From DATFVA01 sp963774455 (GTDB lineage: Bacteria > Bacteroidota > Ignavibacteria > Ignavibacteriales > Ignavibacteriaceae), in the NCBI GenBank assembly GCA_963774455.1, contig CAVZFD010000001.1, positions 1 through 64,000 on the forward strand: a DNA stretch of 64,000 nt. Direction: 5' to 3'. The position numbers and the translations under genes were made by a program. Each line of letters opens with the position of its first letter. The first letter of the stretch is position 1. Below are positions 50,775-59,748 of this stretch, in pieces. The notes under the pieces are model-generated. The model ran no database searches. It saw only the letters and a list, made by a program, of their open reading frames with translations, and was not told the DNA's origin.

Positions 50775-52232
50775 ATGTTAAGAAAAGAGCTGCTTGAAAA
50801 AACCTTTAAATTCGATTTCGATCTTTTCAATAGTCTCCAGGATATGTGTTTCATTCTCTCCGGGACCGGAGAAATACTTGATGTAAATATCTCAGGGGCC
50901 ATTAAACTTGGAGTACCTCTGAACCAGATTGAAGGGAGATTATTCTTCAGTCTATTCGAACCCGGTTATACTGATGAAGTACGCAGAACATTTCGAAACT
51001 GTGTAGATCACAGCAGAAGCGGGAGCGTTAATGCAAGGTTTGTCTCAGTCGACAAAAACGTCGATGCCAATATTGTTTTTACCCCCACACTCCAGCAGGT
51101 AGAGAAAGAAGAGAAGCTCTATTTTTTCGTGATGGCCCATGACATCACCCTCGAAAAAGAAAAAGAAATGAACCTGCTCAGGTTCTACAACATCGCCGAG
51201 AACACTGTAAATCCCCTGCAGATAACCGATATTACCGGAAGAATGATCTATGTAAACCCTGCTTTTGTTGAGGCCAGCGGCTACACAAAAGACGAGGTGC
51301 TTGGTAAAAATCCAAGTGTGTTCAGCAGCGGTAAAAATTCGAAGAAATTCTGGAAACAGATGTGGGATACTATAAATGCAGGGAAAGTATGGGTGGGTGA
51401 GGTTGAGAACAGGAGAAAGAGCGGCGAACCTTATTATACCCAGCTCCTGATATCTCCCATACTCGACCCGGAAAAAAACATATGGGGATTTTTTGGTATC
51501 CACCGCGACCTGAGTGAAAAGCGAATGTTTGAAAAACAGCTGATACACACACAGAAAATGGAGAGCATCGGCACCCTGGCTGCGGGAATAGCCCATGAAG
51601 TGGGCAACCCTCTTGCTTCGATTTCCGCACTCGTTCAGGTTGTTCTCAGAACAACGGATGATGATTTTGTAAAGGATAAACTAGGACTTGTAAGAAGCCA
51701 GGTTACAAGGATTTCAAAGATAATAAGGGACCTTGTTGATTTCTCCCGTCCTTCAGATTACGAGCTCCAGGTTACAAATATTAATGATTCCATAAAAGAA
51801 GCGGTAGAGATTGTTAAGGTAGGTGCACGCGCCAAAGACGTTGATTTTATATTTGAACTGGAACAAGACCTTCCACTATTACCGCTGATATCCGACCAGA
51901 TTCAGCAGGTGTTTATAAATATTTTAATTAATGCTGTTGATTCAATGTCGGAGGACCAGTCATCAGGCAGAAAAAAGCGAATAAGTGTCAGCTCGCAGCT
52001 TAAAAATGAAAAAATACTAATGCAGTTCACGGATTCAGGTCCCGGTATAGAAGAAAAGAATTTCTCCAAGATCTTCGAACCGTTCTACACCACAAAGAAG
52101 CCCGGAAAAGGAACAGGACTTGGACTCTGGGTAAGCTACGGCATTATAAAGAGTTTCCAGGGAAATATAGAAGTATCAAGTAAACCGAATGAGTTTACAA
52201 CATTTACAATAACGCTACCCCTCAATACGTAA
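50775..52232 (+). CDS. NtrB-like PAS histidine kinase
   Basis: Cytoplasmic kinase of 485 residues. Two PAS domains lie at about residues 15-130 and 135-250 (NPAFVEASGYTKDEVLGKNP, WGFFGIHRDLSEKR). HisKA region: MESIGTLAAGIAHEVGNPLA, with the phospho-acceptor His near residue 275. ATPase: QVFINILINAVDSM, FTDSGPGIEEKNFSKIFEPF and GKGTGLGLWVSYGI. The GTLAAGIAHE form is typical of kinases that pair with sigma-54 activators. The NtrC-type regulator begins 18 nt downstream, so these are a cognate pair. Confidence 0.92.
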   Translation: MLRKELLEKTFKFDFDLFNSLQDMCFILSGTGEILDVNISGAIKLGVPLNQIEGRLFFSLFEPGYTDEVRRTFRNCVDHSRSGSVNARFVSVDKNVDANIVFTPTLQQVEKEEKLYFFVMAHDITLEKEKEMNLLRFYNIAENTVNPLQITDITGRMIYVNPAFVEASGYTKDEVLGKNPSVFSSGKNSKKFWKQMWDTINAGKVWVGEVENRRKSGEPYYTQLLISPILDPEKNIWGFFGIHRDLSEKRMFEKQLIHTQKMESIGTLAAGIAHEVGNPLASISALVQVVLRTTDDDFVKDKLGLVRSQVTRISKIIRDLVDFSRPSDYELQVTNINDSIKEAVEIVKVGARAKDVDFIFELEQDLPLLPLISDQIQQVFINILINAVDSMSEDQSSGRKKRISVSSQLKNEKILMQFTDSGPGIEEKNFSKIFEPFYTTKKPGKGTGLGLWVSYGIIKSFQGNIEVSSKPNEFTTFTITLPLNT

Positions 52233-52250
52233 AATAGCAGGACGACAAAA

Positions 52251-53606
52251 ATGAACGATAGAATACTTGTAGTAGACGATGAACAAATTATAAGAGAATC
52301 ACTTTCCTACGTCTTAAAGAAAGAAGGCTACTTTGTACAGGAGGCAGCGAACGGAAGAGAGGCTTACGAACTGATCCTCAAGGAATCCTACGATCTTGTG
52401 GTTACCGACCTTGAGATGCCTGAGATGAAAGGAATTCAGCTCCTTGAAGAGATTAAAAAACTCGATATTCAAACAATTGTAGTAGTAGTAACGGCCTATG
52501 GCTCACTCGATACCGCAATTGCCGCACTCCGCAGCGGGGCAAACGACTACATACTCAAGCCTGTTGAGTTCGACGAAATGATCATAAAAATAAAACGGCT
52601 TCTCGATATGAAAAACCTGCTGATAGAGAACCGTATATTAAGGAAAGAAGTACAGCGGGAATATGATTTTGAGAATATCATAGGCAGCAGTCATGCTATT
52701 AAAAAAGTCTATGAGATGATAGATACCGTTGCCGACACCGACAGCACCGTGCTCATCACCGGTAAAAGCGGCACAGGGAAAGAACTTGTCGCCCGTTCGC
52801 TTCACTTCAAAAGCAAAAGGAAAAACAAACCTTTTATCGCCATCAACTGCGGCGCCATTTCGGAAAACCTGATTGAGAGTGAATTGTTCGGACATAAAAA
52901 AGGATCCTTCACCGGTGCAATTTCAGATAAAGAAGGACTGATAAAAGCCGCCGAAGGCGGAACTCTTTTCCTTGATGAAATCAGCGAACTTCCATTGCAG
53001 CTCCAGGTAAAGTTCCTGAGAGCACTTCAGGAAAAGGAATACACACCTGTTGGCACAACACTTTCTCTTCCGGTAAATGTAAGATTCATCGCCTCGAGCA
53101 ACAGGATATTAAAAGATGAAATTGCAGCAGGCAGATTCAGGGAAGACCTTTTCTACCGTCTCAATGTCATCGAAATTAACCTCCCTTCACTAAAAGAGAG
53201 GGAAGAAGACATTCCTTTGCTTGCGGATCATTTTCTTGACAAATACCGCAAGGAAATGAACAAGAACATAAAGGGTATCGACAGTGAAGCTATCCGTGCT
53301 TTGATGAATTACGAGTGGAAGGGCGAGATAAGGGAGCTTGAGAATGTCATGGAACGAGCGGTGATATTCTGCAAAAGCGATTTCATAACACTGAAAGAGC
53401 TTCCATTGGGATTCAAGCCTAACGACGCACCAATCAACATTTACGGAAAAATATCGCTCGATGATGCGATCAGGCGTTATGAGAAGGATCTTATACTGAA
53501 AACACTTGGTGAAAATAAGTTTAGCAAGGAGAAAACCGCCGAAGAGCTCCAGGTGGGACTCTCAACTTTATACCGTAAATTAAAAGAGCTGGATATAAAA
53601 ACCTGA
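52251..53606 (+). CDS. NtrC-family sigma-54 response regulator
   Basis: Transcription activator of 451 residues. Receiver about 1-120 (VDDEQ, phospho-Asp in LVVTDLEMPE, Lys in ILKPVEF). AAA+ domain about 140-380: Walker A GKSGTGKELVARSLH, the sigma-54 contact loop GSFTGA, Walker B GGTLFLDEISEL, arginine finger region GRFREDLFYRLNVI. Fis-type HTH at the C-terminus (ENKFSKEKTAEELQVGLSTL). It can only act on sigma-54 promoters; one is visible 150 nt downstream, before the orphan receiver gene. Confidence 0.96.
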   Translation: MNDRILVVDDEQIIRESLSYVLKKEGYFVQEAANGREAYELILKESYDLVVTDLEMPEMKGIQLLEEIKKLDIQTIVVVVTAYGSLDTAIAALRSGANDYILKPVEFDEMIIKIKRLLDMKNLLIENRILRKEVQREYDFENIIGSSHAIKKVYEMIDTVADTDSTVLITGKSGTGKELVARSLHFKSKRKNKPFIAINCGAISENLIESELFGHKKGSFTGAISDKEGLIKAAEGGTLFLDEISELPLQLQVKFLRALQEKEYTPVGTTLSLPVNVRFIASSNRILKDEIAAGRFREDLFYRLNVIEINLPSLKEREEDIPLLADHFLDKYRKEMNKNIKGIDSEAIRALMNYEWKGEIRELENVMERAVIFCKSDFITLKELPLGFKPNDAPINIYGKISLDDAIRRYEKDLILKTLGENKFSKEKTAEELQVGLSTLYRKLKELDIKT

Positions 53607-53754
53607 AATACCATTCTCATTAGTTGAAAAACAATTTTATCCATCTTTTTATTTGCGAGAAACCTCACTTTATCAGTCAGGTGAAATAATTTACCCTCAC
53701 GTGCAAATCTGCTGTAATTAAATAATTTGAATCATTTTCTTATAAAGGGGTCAT

Positions 53755-53771
53755 TTGGCACGTTTATAGCC
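53755..53771 (+). promoter_or_regulatory. Sigma-54 (-24/-12) promoter
   Basis: TTGGCACGTTTATAGCC contains TGGCACG with GG and GC exactly 10 nt apart, matching the sigma-54 consensus except in the -12 flank (TAGCC for TTGCA). It lies about 55 nt before the orphan receiver start and directly after a sigma-54 activator gene. An ACGTGC motif occurs upstream at about 53699 and again at about 53788, in part of CCCACGTGCGGG. Confidence 0.7.
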
Positions 53772-53824
53772 TGTCCATACCAATCCCACGTGCGGGACTC
53801 TGAAATTTTTATAAGAAATTGTTA

Positions 53825-54178
53825 ATGAAGAACGTATTATTTTATAGTCACGATTTCAATCTCTGCTACAGCCTTCTTATGTACCTGCAGGAATCGTATT
53901 CGGTGACAGCAACTACTAACCTGAAAGCAATCGGGGCATTCACAAGTTCGTCGGATTTCGACCTGATCATACTGGATGATGCTCCAGGTAAAGAGATCCT
54001 CGATTTATGCAGGGACCTTAAAGGAATGAAACCGGATGTCCCGGTAATCATAACATATGTCTTTGATAAGAAGACAAAAGACATTGAGCCTTCTCTGCGT
54101 CCGTACGTGACGTCAATATTTTACAAGCCATATGATTTGAATGAGGTCACCATGAAGATGGCCTCCTTAATGGTCTGA
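53825..54178 (+). CDS. Orphan receiver-like protein
   Basis: Protein of 117 residues, one receiver-like domain and nothing else. The probable phospho-acceptor Asp is in LIILDDAPG, and Lys is kept in IFYKPYD. The usual N-terminal acidic pair is replaced by YSHDF, so metal binding may be weak. ATG 53825 is preferred to the TTG at 53819. Placed behind a sigma-54 promoter and before the cytochrome genes. It may act as a phosphate sink or protein-interaction module. Confidence 0.8.
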   Translation: MKNVLFYSHDFNLCYSLLMYLQESYSVTATTNLKAIGAFTSSSDFDLIILDDAPGKEILDLCRDLKGMKPDVPVIITYVFDKKTKDIEPSLRPYVTSIFYKPYDLNEVTMKMASLMV

Positions 54179-54466
54179 TCGACCTTTCAACCCCACTATT
54201 TGTGATCTCTGCACATATTATACTCATATACGCTGCACTAGTCCCTGATATTTCCCCACTATACAATCAGAAAGAAGCTTTTCGGGCAAATAATAAGCTT
54301 TTTCCATTCTACAATTTGCGAAGGCCTGTCCCACTGGACTCCCATTCCTGAGAATAAATTCAAAAATATGTTCAATTTTTCAACTATTTACGGTTTTAAT
54401 ATTTTGGTATTATGTTTGAATAAAAGACCATCGAACAAACGTTACTCATTTAAGGATACTGATAAA

Positions 54467-54544
54467 ATGAAGAATATAGTACTTTATTTGCTTTTTATAA
54501 TGTCGATAATTGTTTTATTTGGTTTCGCATTTTCAATGGCATGA
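54467..54544 (+). CDS. 25-residue single-helix membrane peptide
   Basis: Open frame MKNIVLYLLFIMSIIVLFGF, then AFSMA and stop, after an AAGGA sequence 11 nt upstream. The product would be a single membrane helix. Small peptides of this kind accompany respiratory complexes (as CydX does), and this one precedes a cytochrome cluster by 90 nt. The gap before it (54179-54466) contains three CCCACT sequences and no larger gene. Confidence 0.4.
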   Translation: MKNIVLYLLFIMSIIVLFGFAFSMA

Positions 54545-54632
54545 TTTTTTTAATCAAGTTAATGAGTGTTCTTAAAATTACTTTAACCGATACGCAGCCA
54601 GGCTGCAGATTCAAAACTGAGTTGATACAGAG

Positions 54633-56801
54633 ATGAAGATGTTCCTACACAGATTTACTGCCGTCAAATTGTTCTTTTTTATTATTGTCAGTTTATTCTT
54701 TACAGCGGTTCCCGTTAATGCACAAACCAACGATGACTGCCTGATGTGTCATAGTGACGACACTATGACCATGGAAAAGAACGGAAAGGAAGTATCCCTT
54801 TATGTTAATCAGGATATCTTAAGTCATTCCATTCACGGCAAATTAAAATGCGTATCGTGTCATGTCGGATTTAACCCTGAGGAAGTTCCTCATAAAGAAA
54901 ACATTCAGCCTATCAACTGCCTCAACTGTCATACGGATGCAAAGGTAATACATAAATTCCATCCGCAGATGGTAAAGGCAAACGGAACGAACGGAACCCC
55001 GGACATATCATGCAAAAATTGCCATGGCACACATAATGTGTCATCGATTTCAGGTCCGGACGCTAAGTGGAACAAAAAGAATTTAGTAGAATCCTGCGGC
55101 AGCTGCCACAAGGAAGCAAAAGATAAATATGTTCTTTCAGAACATGGAAAAGGTTTTGCGGAAGGTGTTGAAGGTGCGCCCAATTGTATATCCTGTCACC
55201 AAAGCTCGATAGTATCTGTAAACAAAGGTAAAAACTCCCTTCAAACTAAACTAAACCAGCAGAAACTCTGCCTGTCATGTCATCTCGACGATCCTAAAAT
55301 CCGGGCCAAGACAACACCTTCCGCAGGTTTTATAACAGCATACGAACATAGCGTCCATGGAACGGCGCTCTCAAATGGAAATGCAGAAGCCCCCAGTTGT
55401 ATAAACTGTCACAATCATCACGATGTTGAAGCTCCTACTTCAGATAAATCATCTATAAACAAGTTTAATATTCCCTTTACCTGCGGTAAATGTCATACAG
55501 ATATTTCCGCACAGTACAGGGAAAGTATACATGGTACCGCTCTGCTTCAGAAAGGTGTTACTGACGCACCTTCGTGCACCAGCTGCCACGGCGAACATAA
55601 TATTCTGAAACACACTGATCCCAATGCACCCATTGCTTACCAGAACGTCGCTTCACAAGTTTGTTCCCCATGCCACAGTTCGGTAAAACTATCAGAGAAA
55701 TACGGCATACCTTCGGAGAGATTTAAAACTTACGTTGACAGCTACCACGGACTTGCACTTAAAGGCGGGTCAACCGTAGTTGCAAACTGCGCAAGCTGCC
55801 ATGGCGTTCACAACATTAAGCCGTCAAGCGATCCGACATCTATGACTAACAAAGCCAACCTTGCCAAGACCTGCGGTACCTGCCATCCCGGCGCAAACCA
55901 GAACTTCGCAAAGGGCAAGATCCATTTAATAATGACCAAACAGGAAGAACCGGTTCTCTATTGGATCGCAACAATATATATTATACTTATAGTTTCGACA
56001 ATCGGTTTTATGCTTCTGCATAACGTCTTCGATTTCATTAAGAAGGCCAAAATAAAGAAGATGAAGCAGAGAGGATTGATTCACGAAGAAAAGCACAGTC
56101 ACGCCCTTTACCTGCGAATGACCGTTAATGAACGCATCCAGCACGTTGCACTACTTGTCAGCTTCCTCACCCTGGTAATCACAGGCTTTATGCTCAAATT
56201 CCCTGATGCATGGTGGGTATCACATATAAGGGACCTGAACAGCGATGCATTTGAATACCGCAGCATACTCCACAGAGTAGCGGCTGTTGTTATGATAGCT
56301 GCAAGTCTCTACCATGTATACTACATATCATTCACTAACCGCGGCAGGCAGCTGGTGAAGGACCTCCTCCCTATCCTGCAGGATGCGAAAGATGCGATCG
56401 GGGTTGCCAAATACAACCTTGGAATCTCAAATGTAAAACCGAAACTCGACCGCTTCAGTTATATTGAAAAAGCTGAATACTGGGCACTCGTATGGGGAAC
56501 CATAGTAATGTCCGTTACAGGTTTCATTTTGTGGTTCGATAATACATTCATCGGATTGCTTACAAAGCTTGGATGGGATATAGCACGGACTATTCACTAC
56601 TATGAAGCATGGCTTGCCTTCCTCGCAATAGTAGTATGGCACTTCTATTTTGTGATCTTCAATCCTGAAATCTACCCCATGAACCTGGCCTGGCTTAAGG
56701 GAACTATCTCTGAAGAAGAAATGGCAGAAGAACATCCCAAAGAGCTCGAAAGAATTAAAGAAGAGCAGAGTCAGTCTGAAAAGGAAGAAGAAGAAAAATA
56801 A
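54633..56801 (+). CDS. 13-heme cytochrome c fused to a b-type cytochrome (CbcL-like layout)
   Basis: Protein of 722 residues: signal peptide (KLFFFIIVSLFFTAVPVNAQ), then 13 CXXCH motifs between about residues 36 and 418 (for example CLMCH, CVSCH, CGSCH, CTSCH, CGTCH). One helix follows at about 436-458 and a four-helix b-type domain at about 490-690 with His pairs in NERIQHVALL, LHRVAAVVMIAASLYHVYYI and RTIHYYEAWLAFL. The b domain is of the formate-dehydrogenase-gamma/Ni-Fe-hydrogenase b561 type. The same combination occurs in Geobacter CbcL, a quinol-oxidising inner-membrane protein of extracellular respiration. Electrons would pass from menaquinol through the b hemes to periplasmic c hemes. 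Confidence 0.92.
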   Translation: MKMFLHRFTAVKLFFFIIVSLFFTAVPVNAQTNDDCLMCHSDDTMTMEKNGKEVSLYVNQDILSHSIHGKLKCVSCHVGFNPEEVPHKENIQPINCLNCHTDAKVIHKFHPQMVKANGTNGTPDISCKNCHGTHNVSSISGPDAKWNKKNLVESCGSCHKEAKDKYVLSEHGKGFAEGVEGAPNCISCHQSSIVSVNKGKNSLQTKLNQQKLCLSCHLDDPKIRAKTTPSAGFITAYEHSVHGTALSNGNAEAPSCINCHNHHDVEAPTSDKSSINKFNIPFTCGKCHTDISAQYRESIHGTALLQKGVTDAPSCTSCHGEHNILKHTDPNAPIAYQNVASQVCSPCHSSVKLSEKYGIPSERFKTYVDSYHGLALKGGSTVVANCASCHGVHNIKPSSDPTSMTNKANLAKTCGTCHPGANQNFAKGKIHLIMTKQEEPVLYWIATIYIILIVSTIGFMLLHNVFDFIKKAKIKKMKQRGLIHEEKHSHALYLRMTVNERIQHVALLVSFLTLVITGFMLKFPDAWWVSHIRDLNSDAFEYRSILHRVAAVVMIAASLYHVYYISFTNRGRQLVKDLLPILQDAKDAIGVAKYNLGISNVKPKLDRFSYIEKAEYWALVWGTIVMSVTGFILWFDNTFIGLLTKLGWDIARTIHYYEAWLAFLAIVVWHFYFVIFNPEIYPMNLAWLKGTISEEEMAEEHPKELERIKEEQSQSEKEEEEK

Positions 56802-56861
56802 AAAGTATTAGCTCAAAAATGATTTTTAATGATAACTGCAGATTATGTGCGGGGAATTACT

Positions 56862-58874
56862 ATGTCGTACCTGAAAATTACCTCTGAACTATTATTCATA
56901 ACCATAATACTCCTGCTTGCATCATACACTCCACTTAAGGCCCAATCGAATGATGACTGTCTTACGTGCCACGCCGACAACACCCTGAAAGGTACAAAGA
57001 ACGGTCACTCTTTCTCTGTCTTTGTGGATGAAAAAAAGCTCGGCAATTCCGTACACGCCGATGTTGAATGCATAATGTGCCACCAGGATCTTGAAGGAAC
57101 CGATTTCCCTCATACGGAAAATGTCCAGCCGGCAAAATGCAACACCTGCCACGAGGATATTCAGTCGCACTATGATAAGAGTCTTCACGGCAAAGCGAAA
57201 GCGCGTCACGATAACCTGGCGCCAACCTGCCAGACCTGTCACGGTTCACACGATATGATCCCTGTAAAGAACCCTAAATCAAACGTCGCCCCCATAAACA
57301 TTCCCTACGTTTGCGGTAAGTGTCACAAGGAAGGGTCGCCGGTACAGCTTCAGAGGAATATACCTGAATCTCACATTCTCGAGAATTATTCCGAAAGCAT
57401 TCACGGCGAGGGCCTCCTGAAAAAAGGACTTTCAGTAACAGCTACCTGCGTATCCTGCCATACGTCTCATGATATACTTCCCCATACCGATCCAAAGTCA
57501 TCTATCGCAAGGAGAAATATTGCCGCCACCTGCGCAAAGTGTCACAGCGAAATAGAATTGGTACACCGGAAGGTTATTAAAGGAGCATTATGGGAGAAAG
57601 AAGCAAATGTGCTGCCGGCATGCGTCGACTGCCACCAGCCCCACAAGGCAAGAAAAGTTTTCTACGACCAGGGTATGGCCGACAGCGACTGTCTCACCTG
57701 TCACGCTAAACAAGATCTTAAATCGAGTAAAGACGGAAGATCCCTATTCGTAAATTATGACGAAGTTAAGGGTTCGATGCATACTCAGATCGCGTGCAGT
57801 CAGTGCCATTCTGAAGTAAATACCTCACACGTGAGACCATGCGACAGTATAACACAGAAAGTCGACTGCTCCAAATGCCATGAGGCTGTGGGACAGGAAT
57901 ATTCAACGAGTACGCACGGTCAGCTCTTTGCTAAAAATGATCATAATGCACCCACGTGTACTGAGTGCCATGGCGGCCACGGAGTTCTTGGAAGAAAAAA
58001 TTCGAAATCGCCTTCGTTCCCTACCAATATACCGTCACTCTGCGCTAAGTGCCACCGCGATGGCGAGGAAGCAGCAGTAAGATACACGGGTACTGAAAAA
58101 GATATTATAAGTAATTACGTCGAAAGTATCCACGGCAAAGGGCTCATGAAGAGCGGACTCACTGTTACCGCCACATGCACCGATTGTCATACTGCTCACC
58201 ATGAGCTGCCTCATTCAGACACTACATCAAGTATTTACCCGGGCAACATAGCAAACACCTGCGGGAACTGTCACTTCGGTATAGAGGAAAGCTTTAACAA
58301 GAGCGTTCACTCGCCGCTTGTTACAAAAACGGACAAGAAGCTCCCTGTATGCAACACCTGTCATACCGCTCATACTATTAAAAGGACGGACCTTTCGGGA
58401 TTCAGAATGGAAATAATGAATACCTGCGGCAACTGCCACGAGGAAATCGCAAAAACTTATTTCGATACCTATCACGGCAAGGTTTCGCAGCTGGGATATT
58501 CCAAAACGGCAAAGTGCTATGACTGTCACGGTTCACACGATATACTTCCAGTAACAGATCCAAAGTCGCACTTAAGCAGGAACAACGTGCTTAAGACCTG
58601 CCAGAAGTGTCACGAAACAGCGACACGCCAGTTCGCGGGATACTTCACACACGCAACGCATCATGATCCTGAAAAATATCCATGGCTGTTCTGGTCGTTC
58701 TGGGGAATGACGGGACTGCTCGTAGGAACATTCTTCATAGCCGGAGTTCATACGCTGCTGTGGCTTCCCCGCTCTCTCCAATACCGTAGACAGCTAAAGC
58801 AGAGACTGGCTGATGCTGAGAAGGCTGAGAATGAAACGAATAACCCGGCAAACAAAGATAATACTGAGAGTTGA
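56862..58874 (+). CDS. 19-heme cytochrome c with C-terminal membrane anchor
   Basis: Protein of 670 residues. ATG 56862 starts a normal signal sequence (LFITIILLLASYTPLKAQ); the upstream start at 56829 would not. Nineteen CXXCH motifs spread from about residue 35 to 610 (CLTCH, CIMCH, CQTCH, CGKCH, CVDCH, CSQCH, CTECH, CYDCH, CQKCH). They fall in repeated blocks with S.HG, DP.S and CGNCH elements, suggesting duplication. One helix near the end (LFWSFWGMTGLLVGTFFIAG) anchors it. There is no b domain, but the next gene encodes one. Likely an electron conduit on the periplasmic face. Confidence 0.92.
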   Translation: MSYLKITSELLFITIILLLASYTPLKAQSNDDCLTCHADNTLKGTKNGHSFSVFVDEKKLGNSVHADVECIMCHQDLEGTDFPHTENVQPAKCNTCHEDIQSHYDKSLHGKAKARHDNLAPTCQTCHGSHDMIPVKNPKSNVAPINIPYVCGKCHKEGSPVQLQRNIPESHILENYSESIHGEGLLKKGLSVTATCVSCHTSHDILPHTDPKSSIARRNIAATCAKCHSEIELVHRKVIKGALWEKEANVLPACVDCHQPHKARKVFYDQGMADSDCLTCHAKQDLKSSKDGRSLFVNYDEVKGSMHTQIACSQCHSEVNTSHVRPCDSITQKVDCSKCHEAVGQEYSTSTHGQLFAKNDHNAPTCTECHGGHGVLGRKNSKSPSFPTNIPSLCAKCHRDGEEAAVRYTGTEKDIISNYVESIHGKGLMKSGLTVTATCTDCHTAHHELPHSDTTSSIYPGNIANTCGNCHFGIEESFNKSVHSPLVTKTDKKLPVCNTCHTAHTIKRTDLSGFRMEIMNTCGNCHEEIAKTYFDTYHGKVSQLGYSKTAKCYDCHGSHDILPVTDPKSHLSRNNVLKTCQKCHETATRQFAGYFTHATHHDPEKYPWLFWSFWGMTGLLVGTFFIAGVHTLLWLPRSLQYRRQLKQRLADAEKAENETNNPANKDNTES

Positions 58875-58876
58875 AT

Positions 58877-59728
58877 ATGAATGGTATAAAAAACGGAAAC
58901 GGTAAAATGCAGTACCAGAGGTTTACTAGGTTAAACCGTGTTCTGCACATACTTATGATCGTTAGCTTCCTCAGTCTTGCCCTTACAGGAATGACGCTGA
59001 AATTTTCTTACACCGGATGGGCAAGAGTCCTCTCACATATGCTCGGAGGATTTGAGAGCGCCGGTTTCATCCACAGGTTCGCCGCCGTCATTATGTTTGG
59101 TGTATTTATCAGCCACATAACAGATCTCTTCATTCAGAAGAAGAAGGAAAATAAATCTTTCTTCGGGATGATCTTCGATCCAAAGGGACTTATGTTCAAC
59201 AAAAAGGACTGGCAGGATTTCGTCGGTTCAATGAAATGGTTCCTGGGTATGGGCGAAAGACCGCAATACGGAAGATGGACCTACTGGGAAAAATTTGACT
59301 ACTTTGCAGTCTTTTGGGGAATATTTGTTATCGGTTCAACAGGACTCTCATTATGGATGCCCGAATTCTTCACAAGGTTCATCCCGGGCTGGTTCATAAA
59401 TGTAGCGACCATTATTCATAGTGATGAAGCGCTGCTTGCAACCGGTTTTATATTCACCGTACATTTTTTTAATACTCATCTGAGACCCGAGAAATTTCCC
59501 ATGGATATTGTTATATTTTCAGGTCGAATGCCCGTAGAAGAGTTAAAATTAGACAGACCCGACGAATACGGTAAACTGCAAAGCACCGGAAAACTCGATC
59601 AGTATATGGTTGAGCCTTATCCGCCGATCGTGATAAGGGCAATAAAGGTATTCGGTTGGATTGCTTTATCAACGGGATTTAGTATTATTGTATGGATAAT
59701 TTACGCAATGATCTTCGCCTATAAATAA
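58877..59728 (+). CDS. b-type cytochrome subunit (FdhI/b561 type)
   Basis: Inner-membrane protein of 283 residues with four or five helices and heme-binding His in NRVLHILMIVSF, IHRFAAVIMFGVFISHITDL and ATIIHSDEALLATGFIFTVHFF. It starts 2 nt after the 19-heme gene. It resembles the C-terminal membrane part of the 13-heme fusion (LSLALTGMTLKF against LTLVITGFMLKF), so the 19-heme and b subunits look like the split counterpart of that fusion. It would take electrons from menaquinol. Confidence 0.9.
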   Translation: MNGIKNGNGKMQYQRFTRLNRVLHILMIVSFLSLALTGMTLKFSYTGWARVLSHMLGGFESAGFIHRFAAVIMFGVFISHITDLFIQKKKENKSFFGMIFDPKGLMFNKKDWQDFVGSMKWFLGMGERPQYGRWTYWEKFDYFAVFWGIFVIGSTGLSLWMPEFFTRFIPGWFINVATIIHSDEALLATGFIFTVHFFNTHLRPEKFPMDIVIFSGRMPVEELKLDRPDEYGKLQSTGKLDQYMVEPYPPIVIRAIKVFGWIALSTGFSIIVWIIYAMIFAYK

Positions 59729-59748
59729 TAATAAATCATCAAGGTATT

